Shown here: in pieces, positions 27,088 through 36,361 of the stretch
Layout: each line of letters begins with the position of its first letter
How positions within the stretch are numbered: position 1 is the first letter of the stretch
Source: Shewanella sp. KX20019
GTDB lineage: Bacteria > Pseudomonadota > Gammaproteobacteria > Enterobacterales > Shewanellaceae
DNA length: 64,000 nucleotides
Reading direction: 5' to 3'
Assembly (NCBI RefSeq): GCF_016757755.1
Contig: NZ_CP068437.1
Location: forward strand, 3,844,001-3,908,000
The notes under the pieces: model-generated
Databases searched by the model: none
Told to the model about the DNA's origin: nothing
The model's input: only the letters and a program-made list of their open reading frames with translations
Program-made: the position numbers and the translations under genes

Positions 27088-28587
27088 TTATGCTTCTTCG
27101 CCAAACCAACAGATATTACGGGCAGCCATAATGAGCTCACCTGCTTTTGCTTCTGTTAATTCTTCAATTTCGATCAAATCATCAATGCCTTGTTCGGCCA
27201 AATCTTCTAGCGTGATTACGCCTTTGCTTGCAAATACGAATGCCAAGTGTCTATCTAAACCTTCTAATGCTAGAAGATCTTCACTCGGTGAAACACCATC
27301 AAGTGCTTCCTCAGTCGCAAGTGCGCGAGTCGAGATCGCCGCTTTTGCACGTTCTCTTAAAGACTCGACGATATCTTCGTCAAATCCATCTATTTCTAAT
27401 AGTTCTGATGTTGGTACGTAGGCAATCTCTTCTAAAGAAGTAAAGCCTTCGTCAGCCAGAACTTGAGCAAACTCTTCATCAACATCTAGCGCTTCAATAA
27501 GTAGGTTAACCACTTTTGCGCTTTCTGCCTGATGCTTAGCTTTCATGTCGTCAACTGTCATCACGTTTAGTTCCCAACCAGAAAGTTGAGTCGCTAGACG
27601 AATATTCTGACCATTACGACCAATAGCTTGCGCTAGGCTATCAGCTTCTACTGCGATATCCATTGAGTGGTTATCTTCATCTACGATGATTGACGCCACG
27701 TCAGCAGGTGCCATACAGTTGATAACATATTGCGCTGGGTTATCGTCCCAAAGCACGATATCAACACGCTCACCGCCAAGCTCGTTAGAAACGGCTTGAA
27801 CACGTGCACCACGCATACCAACACATGCACCGATAGGATCGATACGACGGTCGTTAGATTTAACAGCAATCTTTGCGCGAGAACCTGGATCACGAGCTGC
27901 GCCCATGATTTCGATCATCTCATCGGCAATTTCAGGTACTTCAACACGGAAAAGCTCTATCAGCATTTCAGACTTAGTACGTGTTAGAAACAGCTGAGCG
28001 CCACGCGCTTCAGGACGTACAGAGTAAAGCAATGCACGTACACGATCGCCTGGACGGAAAGACTCACGTGAGATCAAGTCTTCTTTAAACAGCACGCCAT
28101 CAGCGTTAGTGCCCAAATCAACGACAACACTTTCACGGTTGCTTTTCTTGACCACACCGACAATTAACTCACCTTCGCGATCACGAAATTGGTCAACGAT
28201 CTGTGCGCGCTCAGCTTCACGTACTTTTTGTACGATAACTTGCTTTGCCGTTTGCGTCGTAATACGGTCGAATGCTACTGAATCGATTTCATCTTCAATA
28301 AAGCCACCTAGCTCTATTTCAGGTTCATCATATACTGCCGCTTCGAGAGTAATTTCACGGAAAGGGTTTTCTAATGGCTCGCCAGTGTCTTCAACAACCA
28401 TCCAACGACGGAAAGTTTCATAGGCACCCGTTTTGCGATCAATAGCGACACGAACTTCAATGTCACCTTCATATTTTTTCTTGGTTGCTGTGGCTAGTGC
28501 AATTTCCAACGCTTCAAAAATCTTTTCGCGTGGTACACCTTTCTCATTTGAAACCGCCTCAGCGACTAGCAGAATCTCTTTATTCAT
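27088..28587 (-). CDS. nusA: transcription termination/antitermination factor NusA
   Basis: 499 aa. Binds RNA polymerase and nascent RNA and modulates pausing, termination and antitermination. Order: N-terminal polymerase-binding domain (1-130), S1 (about 135-200), KH1/KH2 (about 205-345, with GACVGMRGARVQAV and AIGRNGQNIRLA), then two acidic C-terminal repeats (about 350-495), the gammaproteobacterial AR domains. 26 nt upstream of infB and 27 nt downstream of rimP. Confidence 0.97.
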   Translation of the reverse strand: MNKEILLVAEAVSNEKGVPREKIFEALEIALATATKKKYEGDIEVRVAIDRKTGAYETFRRWMVVEDTGEPLENPFREITLEAAVYDEPEIELGGFIEDEIDSVAFDRITTQTAKQVIVQKVREAERAQIVDQFRDREGELIVGVVKKSNRESVVVDLGTNADGVLFKEDLISRESFRPGDRVRALLYSVRPEARGAQLFLTRTKSEMLIELFRVEVPEIADEMIEIMGAARDPGSRAKIAVKSNDRRIDPIGACVGMRGARVQAVSNELGGERVDIVLWDDNPAQYVINCMAPADVASIIVDEDNHSMDIAVEADSLAQAIGRNGQNIRLATQLSGWELNVMTVDDMKAKHQAESAKVVNLLIEALDVDEEFAQVLADEGFTSLEEIAYVPTSELLEIDGFDEDIVESLRERAKAAISTRALATEEALDGVSPSEDLLALEGLDRHLAFVFASKGVITLEDLAEQGIDDLIEIEELTEAKAGELIMAARNICWFGEEA

Positions 28588-28614
28588 TCTCTTGCCTCGT
28601 TCACCTTGAATTCA

Positions 28615-29070
28615 TCAAAACTTAGCGATTAAATTGCCTTTACGGATGTTATCCAAAGCAACTATCAGTTCGTTACCGTCTACTGACAAAGTGAGCATTT
28701 GCCCCTCGACGCCAATAACCGTACCTTTCAAATTACGACCGCCTGCGACAGGCATCGTTAGTTGTACTTTTACAGTCTCACCGGTATAGAGTTCATACTG
28801 CTGTGCAGTAAATAGTGGTCTATCCACACCTGGTGAAGAAACTTCGAGTGTGTACTCTGTTGAGATTGGGTCTTCAACATCCATTACAGCACTAACTTGA
28901 CGACTGGTCTCTGCACAGTCCTCAATAAAAATGCCTTTTTCGTTGTCTATATATAGACGCAAGATAGAGTGCTTACCTGCTTGAATATATTCCAAACCCC
29001 AAAGCTCGTGGCCTAATGCTTCAACTGGCGCTTTGAGCAGCTCTACCAGTTTGCTTTCTAATGTAGCCAA
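28615..29070 (-). CDS. rimP: ribosome maturation factor RimP
   Basis: 151 aa. Needed for 30S subunit maturation. Characteristic LRLYIDNEKGIFIEDC and EYTLEVSSPGVDRPL segments are present. First protein gene of the rimP-nusA-infB-rbfA-truB-rpsO cluster, preceded by a hairpin with a T run (29085-29108) and by tRNA-fMet. The upstream tRNA plus hairpin arrangement parallels the E. coli metY-rimP-nusA leader. Confidence 0.96.
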   Translation of the reverse strand: MATLESKLVELLKAPVEALGHELWGLEYIQAGKHSILRLYIDNEKGIFIEDCAETSRQVSAVMDVEDPISTEYTLEVSSPGVDRPLFTAQQYELYTGETVKVQLTMPVAGGRNLKGTVIGVEGQMLTLSVDGNELIVALDNIRKGNLIAKF

Positions 29071-29084
29071 GGTTACCCCCTGAA

Positions 29085-29108
29085 AAACAAAAAAGGGCCT
29101 AATAGCCC
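29085..29108 (-). terminator. terminator-like hairpin in the rimP operon leader
   Basis: GGGC-N6-GCCC followed by six T on the minus strand, only 14 nt before the rimP start. If the tRNA-fMet transcript continues into rimP, this acts as a partial terminator that sets how much of the operon is read. Confidence 0.65.
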
Positions 29109-29153
29109 ATTAAAAAGTCACTAAACATGACAATTGTGTAAGTCCCAGATAAC

Positions 29154-29177
29154 AAAAAACCCCGTAATGACGAGGTT
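29154..29177 (-). terminator. terminator after tRNA-fMet
   Basis: AACCTCG-N6-CGGGGTT with a run of six T on the minus strand, about 50 nt after the tRNA 3' end. Confidence 0.75.
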
Positions 29178-29228
29178 GATAAATCCAGAACCTGTACAGT
29201 ATAGGATCTAAATCCTGTACTGGGAAGC

Positions 29229-29305
<77 letters not shown>

Positions 29306-29411
29306 ACAACTTGTGCAAGTATATTGAGAATCATCTCTACTTGCAATAACAAAGCGTCTAACTCGACGACTTTATTATCTTTGATTTGGCCATTAAACAA
29401 AATCAAAGATT

Positions 29412-29498
29412 TGGTGCGGATGGGGGGACTTGAACCCCCACGAGCTTGCGCTCACCAGCCCCTCAAGCTGGCGTGTCTACCAATTCCACCACATCCGC
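29412..29498 (-). tRNA. tRNA-Leu (GAG)
   Basis: 87 nt including CCA, with the long variable arm of a class II tRNA and anticodon GAG. Acceptor GCGGATG pairs with CATCCGC. Lies between secG and tRNA-fMet, probably in one transcript with secG upstream. Confidence 0.96.
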
Positions 29499-29608
29499 AT
29501 AATTTCTACGTCGATTGTTTTCATTAATGACTACGTTGAGAGGTTAATAGTCATTTAAACAATCTCTACTAATCGATTTGATTAATAGTATCCATAAGTT
29601 GCTATGGA

Positions 29609-29944
29609 TTAGTCAGGGATTTTATCTTCTGACTTTTCAGCTTCTTGCTGAACTTGCTCAACAGCTTGTGCTGCATCGCTACCTAAATCGTTCCAAGCGT
29701 CTTCAGCTTTCGTATGGTTTGCACTTAAGTTACCGATGGTTAAACTTAAGGCAAAAAATGCAATTGCTAAAACTGCTGTTGAACGAGTCAAGAAGTTACC
29801 AGAACCTGATGAACCGAAAAGAGTATTCGATGCTCCAGCGCCAAAAGAGGCACCCATATCTGCACCCTTGCCTTGCTGGATCAAAATAAGTCCTACTAGA
29901 CCTATAGCAACCAACAAGTATATAACCATTAGAACTTCATACAT
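29609..29944 (-). CDS. secG: preprotein translocase subunit SecG
   Basis: 111 aa, two membrane helices (about 1-22 and 52-72) around the conserved ILIQQGKGADMGASFGAG loop. Part of the SecYEG channel. The ATG at 29942-29944 (MYEVLM) is chosen over an open extension of nine codons that overlaps the tpiA end. Two nt after the tpiA stop, so cotranscribed and probably coupled. The tail is acidic and Gln/Ala-rich. Confidence 0.95.
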   Translation of the reverse strand: MYEVLMVIYLLVAIGLVGLILIQQGKGADMGASFGAGASNTLFGSSGSGNFLTRSTAVLAIAFFALSLTIGNLSANHTKAEDAWNDLGSDAAQAVEQVQQEAEKSEDKIPD

Positions 29945-29946
29945 AT

Positions 29947-30729
29947 TTATGCGCTCATCGCTATCGTACATAGACTGAGAAATTCAGTAGCATTGAGGCT
30001 AACACCGCCAATCAAGCCACCGTCTACATCAGGCTGCGCAAATAAATCCGCAGCATTACTCGGTGTTACGCTACCACCGTACAAAATCCTGATATTTTCT
30101 CCGATAAATGGAGAAACTTCAGAGAGGCGTTTGCGAATAAACGCATGAACTTCTTGTGCCTGCTCTGGCGTAGCGCTCTTACCTGTTCCTACAGCCCAAA
30201 GCGGCTCATAGGCGATAATCGCGTTGTCAAAAGCCATGGTGCCATTTTTTTCAATGACGATATCTAACTCTTCCGCAATAACTTCAAAAGTACGTCTTGC
30301 TTCACGAGCTGGACCTGATTCACCAACACAGAGTATCGGGGTCAAACCATGTTTTTGAGCTGCAGCAAATTTCTCTGCTACGATGTCACTCGTCTCTCCG
30401 TACATACGGCGACGTTCTGAATGTCCGATAATAACATATCGACATCCTGAATCTTTTAACATCTGCCCAGATATTTCGCCAGTATATGCACCGAAGTCAT
30501 GTTGACTGACATTCTGCGAACCCATTCTGACAAGACAACCGTTTAAGGCTTCTTTATTTTCATCTAGCAGCTGTCGAACACTTTCTAAATAAATAGAAGG
30601 CGGACACAGAACCACTTCAGCTGAATCATTTTGGAGCTTGGTAGCGAATTTCTTGAATAGCTCTTGCGCTAGTTGCGCACTGCCATTCATTTTCCAATTA
30701 CCAGCAACCATCGGACGTCTAAGTGCCAT
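29947..30729 (-). CDS. tpiA: triosephosphate isomerase
   Basis: 260 aa. Interconverts dihydroxyacetone phosphate and glyceraldehyde-3-phosphate. Complete motifs: GNWKMNG with the active-site Lys, IIGHSERR with the catalytic His, and AYEPLWAVGTGKS with the catalytic Glu. The ATG at 30727-30729 has GGAG at good spacing; a GTG one codon upstream is an alternative. The aldolase DeoC product glyceraldehyde-3-phosphate enters glycolysis here. Confidence 0.97.
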   Translation of the reverse strand: MALRRPMVAGNWKMNGSAQLAQELFKKFATKLQNDSAEVVLCPPSIYLESVRQLLDENKEALNGCLVRMGSQNVSQHDFGAYTGEISGQMLKDSGCRYVIIGHSERRRMYGETSDIVAEKFAAAQKHGLTPILCVGESGPAREARRTFEVIAEELDIVIEKNGTMAFDNAIIAYEPLWAVGTGKSATPEQAQEVHAFIRKRLSEVSPFIGENIRILYGGSVTPSNAADLFAQPDVDGGLIGGVSLNATEFLSLCTIAMSA

Positions 30730-30915
30730 CACGGTCTCCTCTGAAAGCGGCGTGAATAATAGCGAACCACTTGTTAAGTTACAATAGCTAAAGGCGTAAT
30801 TTTTAATAAACTCGGTTAGAACGCATATTTTTTACCCGACCAAGGAGTTATATCGACAATACAACTCCTTTAAACAGCCAGATCAAGGTTTATGCAATCA
30901 AGCTCTGTCTAATAT

Positions 30916-32253
30916 TTATACCAGATGACGAACCGCATCTGCGATGTCATTAGCAAACTTGGTTACATCATTTCTATCATCACCTTCAACCATCACTCTT
31001 AGTAAGGGTTCGGTGCCTGATTTGCGCAGCAAAACTCGACCTCTAGCGCCAAGTTTCTGTTCTACTTCTGTTTGAGCCGCTAACACCTCAGCTGACGTTA
31101 GTGGATCATTGCTGCCTTCAAAGCGCACATTGACCAACACTTGCGGCAACATAGTAATACCTGCGGTTAAGTCCTCTAAATTAGCATTTTGACGGCGCAT
31201 TGCAGCTAGAACCAAGATCCCAGCCACAATACCATCACCGGTTGTGCCATGATCTAGATTTAAAATATGGCCGGAATTTTCCCCACCGATTCTCCAGTCA
31301 TGCTCTTTTAGCAACTCCATCACATAGCGATCGCCGACTTTTGAGCGAACAAACGGGATATCTAGTGCTTGCAGCGCAAGTTCTAAGCCCAAATTGGACA
31401 TTAGTGTACCGACTACTCCGCCTTGCAATACGCCACGCTTTTGCGCATCACATGCCAAAATATAGAGAATTTCATCGCCATCAATTACCCGCCCATGACG
31501 GTTAACCATCATGATGCGATCACCGTCACCATCAAGCGCTATACCTAGGTCAGCATTCTCTTCCAGCACAGTTTCACAAATTTTTGCCATCGAAGTTGCA
31601 CCAACTTTATCGTTGATATTCAATCCATTTGGTTTATCACCAATGGCGATAACTTCAGCGCCAAGCTCTTTAAATACACTTGGAGCGATGTGGTAGGTTG
31701 CACCATGAGCACAATCAACAACTATCTTTAGTCCACTTAATGTTTGTTCTGCAGGAAAATGGCTTTTGCAGTATTCAATATAACGACCCGCTGCATCATC
31801 TATTCGAACCACCTTGCCTAACAGATGAGATTCTACGCAGGTTAATGGTTTCTCCAATTCGGCTTCGATTTCAAGCTCAACTGCATCGTCAAGTTTACTG
31901 CCATCGGTATAGAAAAACTTAATACCATTATCATAATAGGGATTGTGTGAGGCACTGATCACTATGCCCGCTTCAGCGCGAAATGTACGGGTCAAATAAG
32001 CGACTGCGGGGGTTGGCATGGGCCCAATTAGCATCACATCAAGACCAGCAGCTGACAGTCCAGCCTCTAGTGCCGATTCGAATAGGTAACCAGAGATACG
32101 GGTATCTTTTCCTATAATGACTTTATGGGTGCCCGTTCGAGATAACACGCGCCCCGCTGCCCAGCCCAACTTCAGGGCTAATTCAGGTGTCATTTTACCT
32201 GCACCGACTTTACCGCGAATACCGTCAGTACCAAAAAATTGTCTTTGTTTCAC
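30916..32253 (-). CDS. glmM: phosphoglucosamine mutase
   Basis: 445 aa, identical in length to E. coli GlmM. Converts glucosamine-6-phosphate to the 1-phosphate for UDP-GlcNAc. RQFFGTDGIRG at the start, phosphoserine loop ISASHNPYYDNG (Ser102 region), metal loop DGDGDR and the sugar-binding GENSGH are all present. The start is read as GTG at 32251-32253 with GGAG five bases upstream; the upstream ATG adds 14 residues not seen in the family. 83 nt after folP, as in enterics. Confidence 0.96.
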   Translation of the reverse strand: MKQRQFFGTDGIRGKVGAGKMTPELALKLGWAAGRVLSRTGTHKVIIGKDTRISGYLFESALEAGLSAAGLDVMLIGPMPTPAVAYLTRTFRAEAGIVISASHNPYYDNGIKFFYTDGSKLDDAVELEIEAELEKPLTCVESHLLGKVVRIDDAAGRYIEYCKSHFPAEQTLSGLKIVVDCAHGATYHIAPSVFKELGAEVIAIGDKPNGLNINDKVGATSMAKICETVLEENADLGIALDGDGDRIMMVNRHGRVIDGDEILYILACDAQKRGVLQGGVVGTLMSNLGLELALQALDIPFVRSKVGDRYVMELLKEHDWRIGGENSGHILNLDHGTTGDGIVAGILVLAAMRRQNANLEDLTAGITMLPQVLVNVRFEGSNDPLTSAEVLAAQTEVEQKLGARGRVLLRKSGTEPLLRVMVEGDDRNDVTKFANDIADAVRHLV

Positions 32254-32336
32254 GAAAACTCCAAACTTAATCGCTGTGGGTAGAAAAGAATGCACAGATC
32301 CTACCGAGTATTACTTTATTTAAGCTGAACGCCTAC

Positions 32337-33179
32337 TTAGCTTAAATCCATGTGATTTTTAGTTGCGCTTAACACTGCCATCATATCGGCTGTTTCTTGC
32401 ACATCATGCACTCGCACAATGTTTGCGCCCGCCTGCAATGCCAACATATTACCTGCCAGAGAAGCACTTAGTCTTTGTGACACTTCACGATTAAGTAATT
32501 GGCCAAACATGCTTTTTCGAGACAAACCAGCCAGAAGCGGAAGCTCAAACGAACTAAATTCAGCTAAACGCTGTAGTAACTGGTAATTATGCGCTAATGA
32601 CTTACCAAAACCAAATCCTGGATCAAGCACAATGTTATCGCGCTTAATACCAACCCCAACACACGCAGCAATACGCTCCTCAAAAAAAGAGCTTATATCT
32701 TTAACAATGTCATCATAAACTGGCGCTTGTTGCATGGTTCGTGGTTGCCCTTGCATATGCATAAGGCAAACAGGAACACCAAGCTCACCTGCAGCCGCTA
32801 ATGCACCAGGCTCTTGCAACGCCCTAACATCATTAATAAGGTGCGCACCCGCAGCTACAGCAGCCCTCATAACCACAGGCTTGCTAGTATCGATAGAGAT
32901 CCATACATCATGAGCTTTAGTGACATACTCTATCAGCGGAATTACTCGAGCGAGCTCATCTGCTTCTGAGACATCCTTAGCGCCTGGCCGAGTAGACTCA
33001 CCGCCGATATCGATAAAAGTAGCCCCCTGGGCGACCATATTATCAGCTTGGCGGCAAGCGGCTTCAAACGAAGAAAACTCTCCACCGTCAGAAAATGAAT
33101 CAGGTGTGACATTAAGGATCCCCATAATTGCGGGGGTGGATAAATCTAACGATTTATTACCACAGGTTAATCTCGACAA
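32337..33179 (-). CDS. folP: dihydropteroate synthase
   Basis: 280 aa. Joins p-aminobenzoate to 6-hydroxymethyl-dihydropterin pyrophosphate in folate synthesis, the sulfonamide target. Motifs: MGILNVTPDSFSDGG, GGESTRPGA, DPGFGFGKS and GLSRKS. I take the TTG at 33177-33179 as start: GGAG lies seven bases upstream and the length equals the family norm. The in-frame ATG ten codons further up lies in the loop of the ftsH terminator, which makes it unlikely. Confidence 0.93.
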   Translation of the reverse strand: MSRLTCGNKSLDLSTPAIMGILNVTPDSFSDGGEFSSFEAACRQADNMVAQGATFIDIGGESTRPGAKDVSEADELARVIPLIEYVTKAHDVWISIDTSKPVVMRAAVAAGAHLINDVRALQEPGALAAAGELGVPVCLMHMQGQPRTMQQAPVYDDIVKDISSFFEERIAACVGVGIKRDNIVLDPGFGFGKSLAHNYQLLQRLAEFSSFELPLLAGLSRKSMFGQLLNREVSQRLSASLAGNMLALQAGANIVRVHDVQETADMMAVLSATKNHMDLS

Positions 33180-33197
33180 AATAGAGCTCCATAAACA

Positions 33198-33220
33198 AGA
33201 AAACCCCATAAAGGGGTCTT
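33198..33220 (-). terminator. terminator after ftsH
   Basis: Stem GACCCC/GGGGTT with a 5-nt loop and TTTTCTTG tail on the minus strand, between ftsH and folP. Confidence 0.75.
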
Positions 33221-33237
33221 CTTAAATTTTCTAAAGA

Positions 33238-35181
33238 TTACTTAACTGGTGATTCATCAACATCACTTACATCAGTTTTATTATCTTCAGTGTCCTTAAC
33301 GTCGTCTTTCTTTTCAGAAGATGCATCATTATTGTCATTATCGTTAGCCTGCTTATCTTTTTCCCATTCAGCAGGTAAACGAACTTCGCGACGCTCCATT
33401 AAGTCATCAATTTGATTCGAATCGATGGTTTCATATTTCATTAGCGCGTCTTTCATCGCATGAAGGATGTCCATATTATCTGTAAGATACTGTTGCGCTC
33501 TGTCGTAGTTAGACGATATCAGCAACTTAACTTCAGCATCAATAATACGCGCAGTCTCATCCGACATATGTTGTGACTTACCCATGCTGCGCCCTAAGAA
33601 TACTTCATTCTCATCTTCAGCATAAAGTACTGGACCTAACTTTTCAGAGAAGCCCCACTGAGTCACCATGTTACGTGCTATCGATGTCGCATATTTAATA
33701 TCCTGCGAAGCACCGGTAGAAACTTTTTCGCTACCGTAGATAATCTCTTCCGCTAAACGGCCACCGTAGGCAACTGAAATCTGACTTTCAAGTTTCTGTC
33801 TGCTTTGACTAATTGCATCAGCTTCTGGCAAGAAGAAAGTCACACCCAAAGCTCGACCGCGCGGAATAATCGTCACCTTATGCACCGGATCATGCTCAGG
33901 CACTAAGCAACCCACTATCGCATGGCCAGCCTCATGGTAAGCGGTCATCTCTTTCTCAGCTTCAGACATCACCATAGTACGACGCTCTGCGCCCATCATG
34001 ATCTTGTCTTTGGCACTTTCAAACTCTTCCATACCTACAACACGGCGACTGTTACGAGCAGCAAACAATGCGGCTTCGTTAACAAGGTTCGCTAGATCGG
34101 CACCAGAAAAACCAGGTGTACCACGGGCGATAACACTCGCCTTGACACCGTCAGCCAATGGTACTTTACGCATATGGACTTTAAGAATTTGCTCGCGACC
34201 ACGCACATCCGGCAGACCCACAACCACTTGACGGTCAAAACGACCCGGTCGTAATAACGCCGCATCTAACACGTCCGGACGGTTAGTCGCTGCGATAACG
34301 ATTACGCCTTCGTTACCCTCAAAGCCATCCATTTCAACCAGCATCTGGTTCAAGGTTTGTTCACGTTCATCATGACCACCACCAACACCCGCGCCACGTT
34401 GGCGACCAACAGCATCGATTTCATCAATGAAGATGATACATGGCGATGACTTCTTAGCTTGTTCAAACATGTCACGAACTCGCGACGCACCAACACCAAC
34501 AAACATTTCAACGAAATCAGAACCTGAAATAGTAAAGAACGGCACTTTAGCTTCACCAGCAATGGCTTTAGCAATAAGTGTTTTACCGGTACCAGGTGGA
34601 CCAACTAACAGCACACCAGTAGGAATTCGGCCACCTAACTTTTGGAAACGTGTTGGCTCTTTTAAGTAATCAACCAACTCTTTAACGTCTTCTTTCGCTT
34701 CATCACAACCTGCAACGTCAGCAAAAGTCGTTTTAATTTGGTCTTCGCTCATCAATTTGGCTTTACTCTTACCAAATGACATCGCGCCTTTACCACCACC
34801 GCCTTGCATCTGACGCATGAAGAAAATCCATACACCAATAAGCAGTAACATTGGGAACCAGGAGATAAAGATTTGGGTTAGGAAACCCGACTCCTCAGCT
34901 TCTTGCCCCTTCATCATGATACCTTTACGGTTCAGATCATTGATCAAGTCAAGGTCTGGCATTGGCATGATGGTGACAAACTTCTCACCGGTGCGCATTG
35001 TTCCTTCGATGGTACGTTGATCACTTTTCACTTCGACAGTGCTAACCTGCCCAGCTTTAACGTCATCTAAAAAGGTAGAATAGTCCATCTTCTGCTTATT
35101 AGAAGAAGAGGGGGAATAGCCCTGAAACACTGACATCAAAACAACAGCGATGACAACCCAGAGAATTAAATTTTTAGCCAT
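33238..35181 (-). CDS. ftsH: ATP-dependent zinc metalloprotease FtsH
   Basis: 647 aa inner-membrane AAA+ protease. Two helices (about 5-22 and 98-120) flank a small periplasmic domain. Walker A GPPGTGKT (about 192-199), Walker B IIFIDEID, SRH region and the zinc site HEAGH (about 414-418) are intact. It degrades membrane proteins and, in E. coli, sigma-32 and LpxC. The tail is long, polar and Asp/Lys-rich. The ATG at 35179-35181 (MAKNLI) is preferred to a TTG three codons up. Downstream of rlmE by 69 nt. Confidence 0.97.
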   Translation of the reverse strand: MAKNLILWVVIAVVLMSVFQGYSPSSSNKQKMDYSTFLDDVKAGQVSTVEVKSDQRTIEGTMRTGEKFVTIMPMPDLDLINDLNRKGIMMKGQEAEESGFLTQIFISWFPMLLLIGVWIFFMRQMQGGGGKGAMSFGKSKAKLMSEDQIKTTFADVAGCDEAKEDVKELVDYLKEPTRFQKLGGRIPTGVLLVGPPGTGKTLIAKAIAGEAKVPFFTISGSDFVEMFVGVGASRVRDMFEQAKKSSPCIIFIDEIDAVGRQRGAGVGGGHDEREQTLNQMLVEMDGFEGNEGVIVIAATNRPDVLDAALLRPGRFDRQVVVGLPDVRGREQILKVHMRKVPLADGVKASVIARGTPGFSGADLANLVNEAALFAARNSRRVVGMEEFESAKDKIMMGAERRTMVMSEAEKEMTAYHEAGHAIVGCLVPEHDPVHKVTIIPRGRALGVTFFLPEADAISQSRQKLESQISVAYGGRLAEEIIYGSEKVSTGASQDIKYATSIARNMVTQWGFSEKLGPVLYAEDENEVFLGRSMGKSQHMSDETARIIDAEVKLLISSNYDRAQQYLTDNMDILHAMKDALMKYETIDSNQIDDLMERREVRLPAEWEKDKQANDNDNNDASSEKKDDVKDTEDNKTDVSDVDESPVK

Positions 35182-35250
35182 GTCACTCAAATTACTCGAC
35201 CTCTTTTAAAGTCTTTCGAAAACTAATGTTAGAGTACTTACGATAGATTA

Positions 35251-35880
35251 CTATAACTTGTACCCCGTCGCCACAAGATAGACTTCTCGCGATCGTGCTC
35301 GCGATGAATCCGGCTTACGTGTTTTAACGGTTTTAAATGCTTCTTTAACTATTTTCATGTATTCGTCAAAGCCCTCCCCCTGAAAGACTTTAACAGCAAA
35401 ACAGCCATTAGGAGCCAAAACTTGATGGCACATGTCTAATGCGAGTTCGACTAAATACATAGCACGGGGTTGATCAACTCCGCCTGTACCACTCATGTTG
35501 GGCGCCATATCAGATAACACGACATCCACTTTAGCGTCGCCGACTCGAGTCAGTAGCGCTTCAAGTACTTTCTCTTCGCGGAAATCACCCTGCAGGAAAT
35601 CGACTCCTACAATTGGATCCATAGATAAAATATCACAGGCGATGACTTTACCTTTGTCACCCGCGAGCTTAACAGCCACTTGTGACCATCCTCCCGGTGC
35701 CGCACCTAAATCGACCACTGTCATACCTGGTCGTATAAGTTTATCTTTCTCTTGGATCTCCTCTATCTTAAAGGCCGCTCGCGACCTAAAACCGCGCTTT
35801 TGCGCCAGCTTGACATAGTGATCATCGAAATGTTCTTGCATCCAGCGTGAAGAACTGGCTGTTCTTTTTTTACCTGACAT
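35251..35880 (-). CDS. rlmE: 23S rRNA 2'-O-methyltransferase RlmE (FtsJ/RrmJ)
   Basis: 209 aa. Methylates U2552 of 23S rRNA in the peptidyl-transferase A loop. SAM-binding VVDLGAAPGGWSQVA (about 55-69), VLSDMAPNMSG with the catalytic Asp, and the K-D-K-E catalytic set are consistent with the family. Forms an operon with ftsH, the conserved order. Confidence 0.96.
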   Translation of the reverse strand: MSGKKRTASSSRWMQEHFDDHYVKLAQKRGFRSRAAFKIEEIQEKDKLIRPGMTVVDLGAAPGGWSQVAVKLAGDKGKVIACDILSMDPIVGVDFLQGDFREEKVLEALLTRVGDAKVDVVLSDMAPNMSGTGGVDQPRAMYLVELALDMCHQVLAPNGCFAVKVFQGEGFDEYMKIVKEAFKTVKTRKPDSSRARSREVYLVATGYKL

Positions 35881-35903
35881 TTAAAATCCGCAACAATTGA
35901 GAG

Positions 35904-35944
35904 TTACACAAAGCATATATAAGGGTAGAATAGCGGCTTTTCAA
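35904..35944. promoter_or_regulatory. overlapping divergent promoters for rlmE-ftsH and yhbY
   Basis: Minus strand: TTGAAA, 17-nt spacer, TATATA (35916-35944), pointing to rlmE. Plus strand: TTACAC, 16-nt spacer, TAGAAT (35904-35931), pointing to yhbY. The two share DNA, so RNA polymerase binding should be mutually exclusive. The minus-strand region also resembles a sigma-32 site (GTTGAAA-N13-CCCTTATAT), which would fit heat control of ftsH. Confidence 0.55.
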
Positions 35945-35971
35945 CAGTAACTCAGCATAAAGTTGGTATAA

Positions 35972-36271
35972 ATGAACTTAACAACCAAACAAAAACAGCA
36001 CTTAAAGGGCTTAGCGCATAATTTGAAGCCTGTAGTGATGCTTGGTGGCAACGGTCTGACTGAAGGTGTACTGGCTGAAATTGATAGTGCACTCTCTCAT
36101 CATGAATTGATCAAAGTGAAATTAGCCTCTGGTGACAGAGAGCTTAAAAATGCAATTGTCGACGCCATTGTACGTGAAACCCAAGCTGATAAAATACAGC
36201 TTATCGGTCACGTCTTAGTACTGTTCCGTCAGTCTGAAGAAATGAAAATTGCTGTGCCTAAGGCAAAGTAA
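35972..36271 (+). CDS. yhbY: YhbY-type ribosome assembly RNA-binding protein
   Basis: 99 aa CRM-domain protein, whole-length. Contains LKGLAHNLKPVVMLGGNGLTEGV and the GDRE segment typical of the family. It associates with the 50S precursor in E. coli. Divergent from rlmE-ftsH, the conserved arrangement, with 91 bp between. Confidence 0.93.
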   Translation: MNLTTKQKQHLKGLAHNLKPVVMLGGNGLTEGVLAEIDSALSHHELIKVKLASGDRELKNAIVDAIVRETQADKIQLIGHVLVLFRQSEEMKIAVPKAK

Positions 36272-36319
36272 TTAGCAACGGCCTCTTCAATCCATAAAAG
36301 AAGCCTTAGCAAGATAGAT

Positions 36320-36355
36320 AAAAAGAGCCGCTGATTACTCAGCGGCTCTTTTTTT
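36320..36355. terminator. bidirectional terminator between yhbY and secF
   Basis: Stem AAAAAGAGCCGCTGA/TCAGCGGCTCTTTTT with a 4-nt loop, A run on one side and seven T on the other. Confidence 0.92.
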
Positions 36356-36361
36356 GCCATT

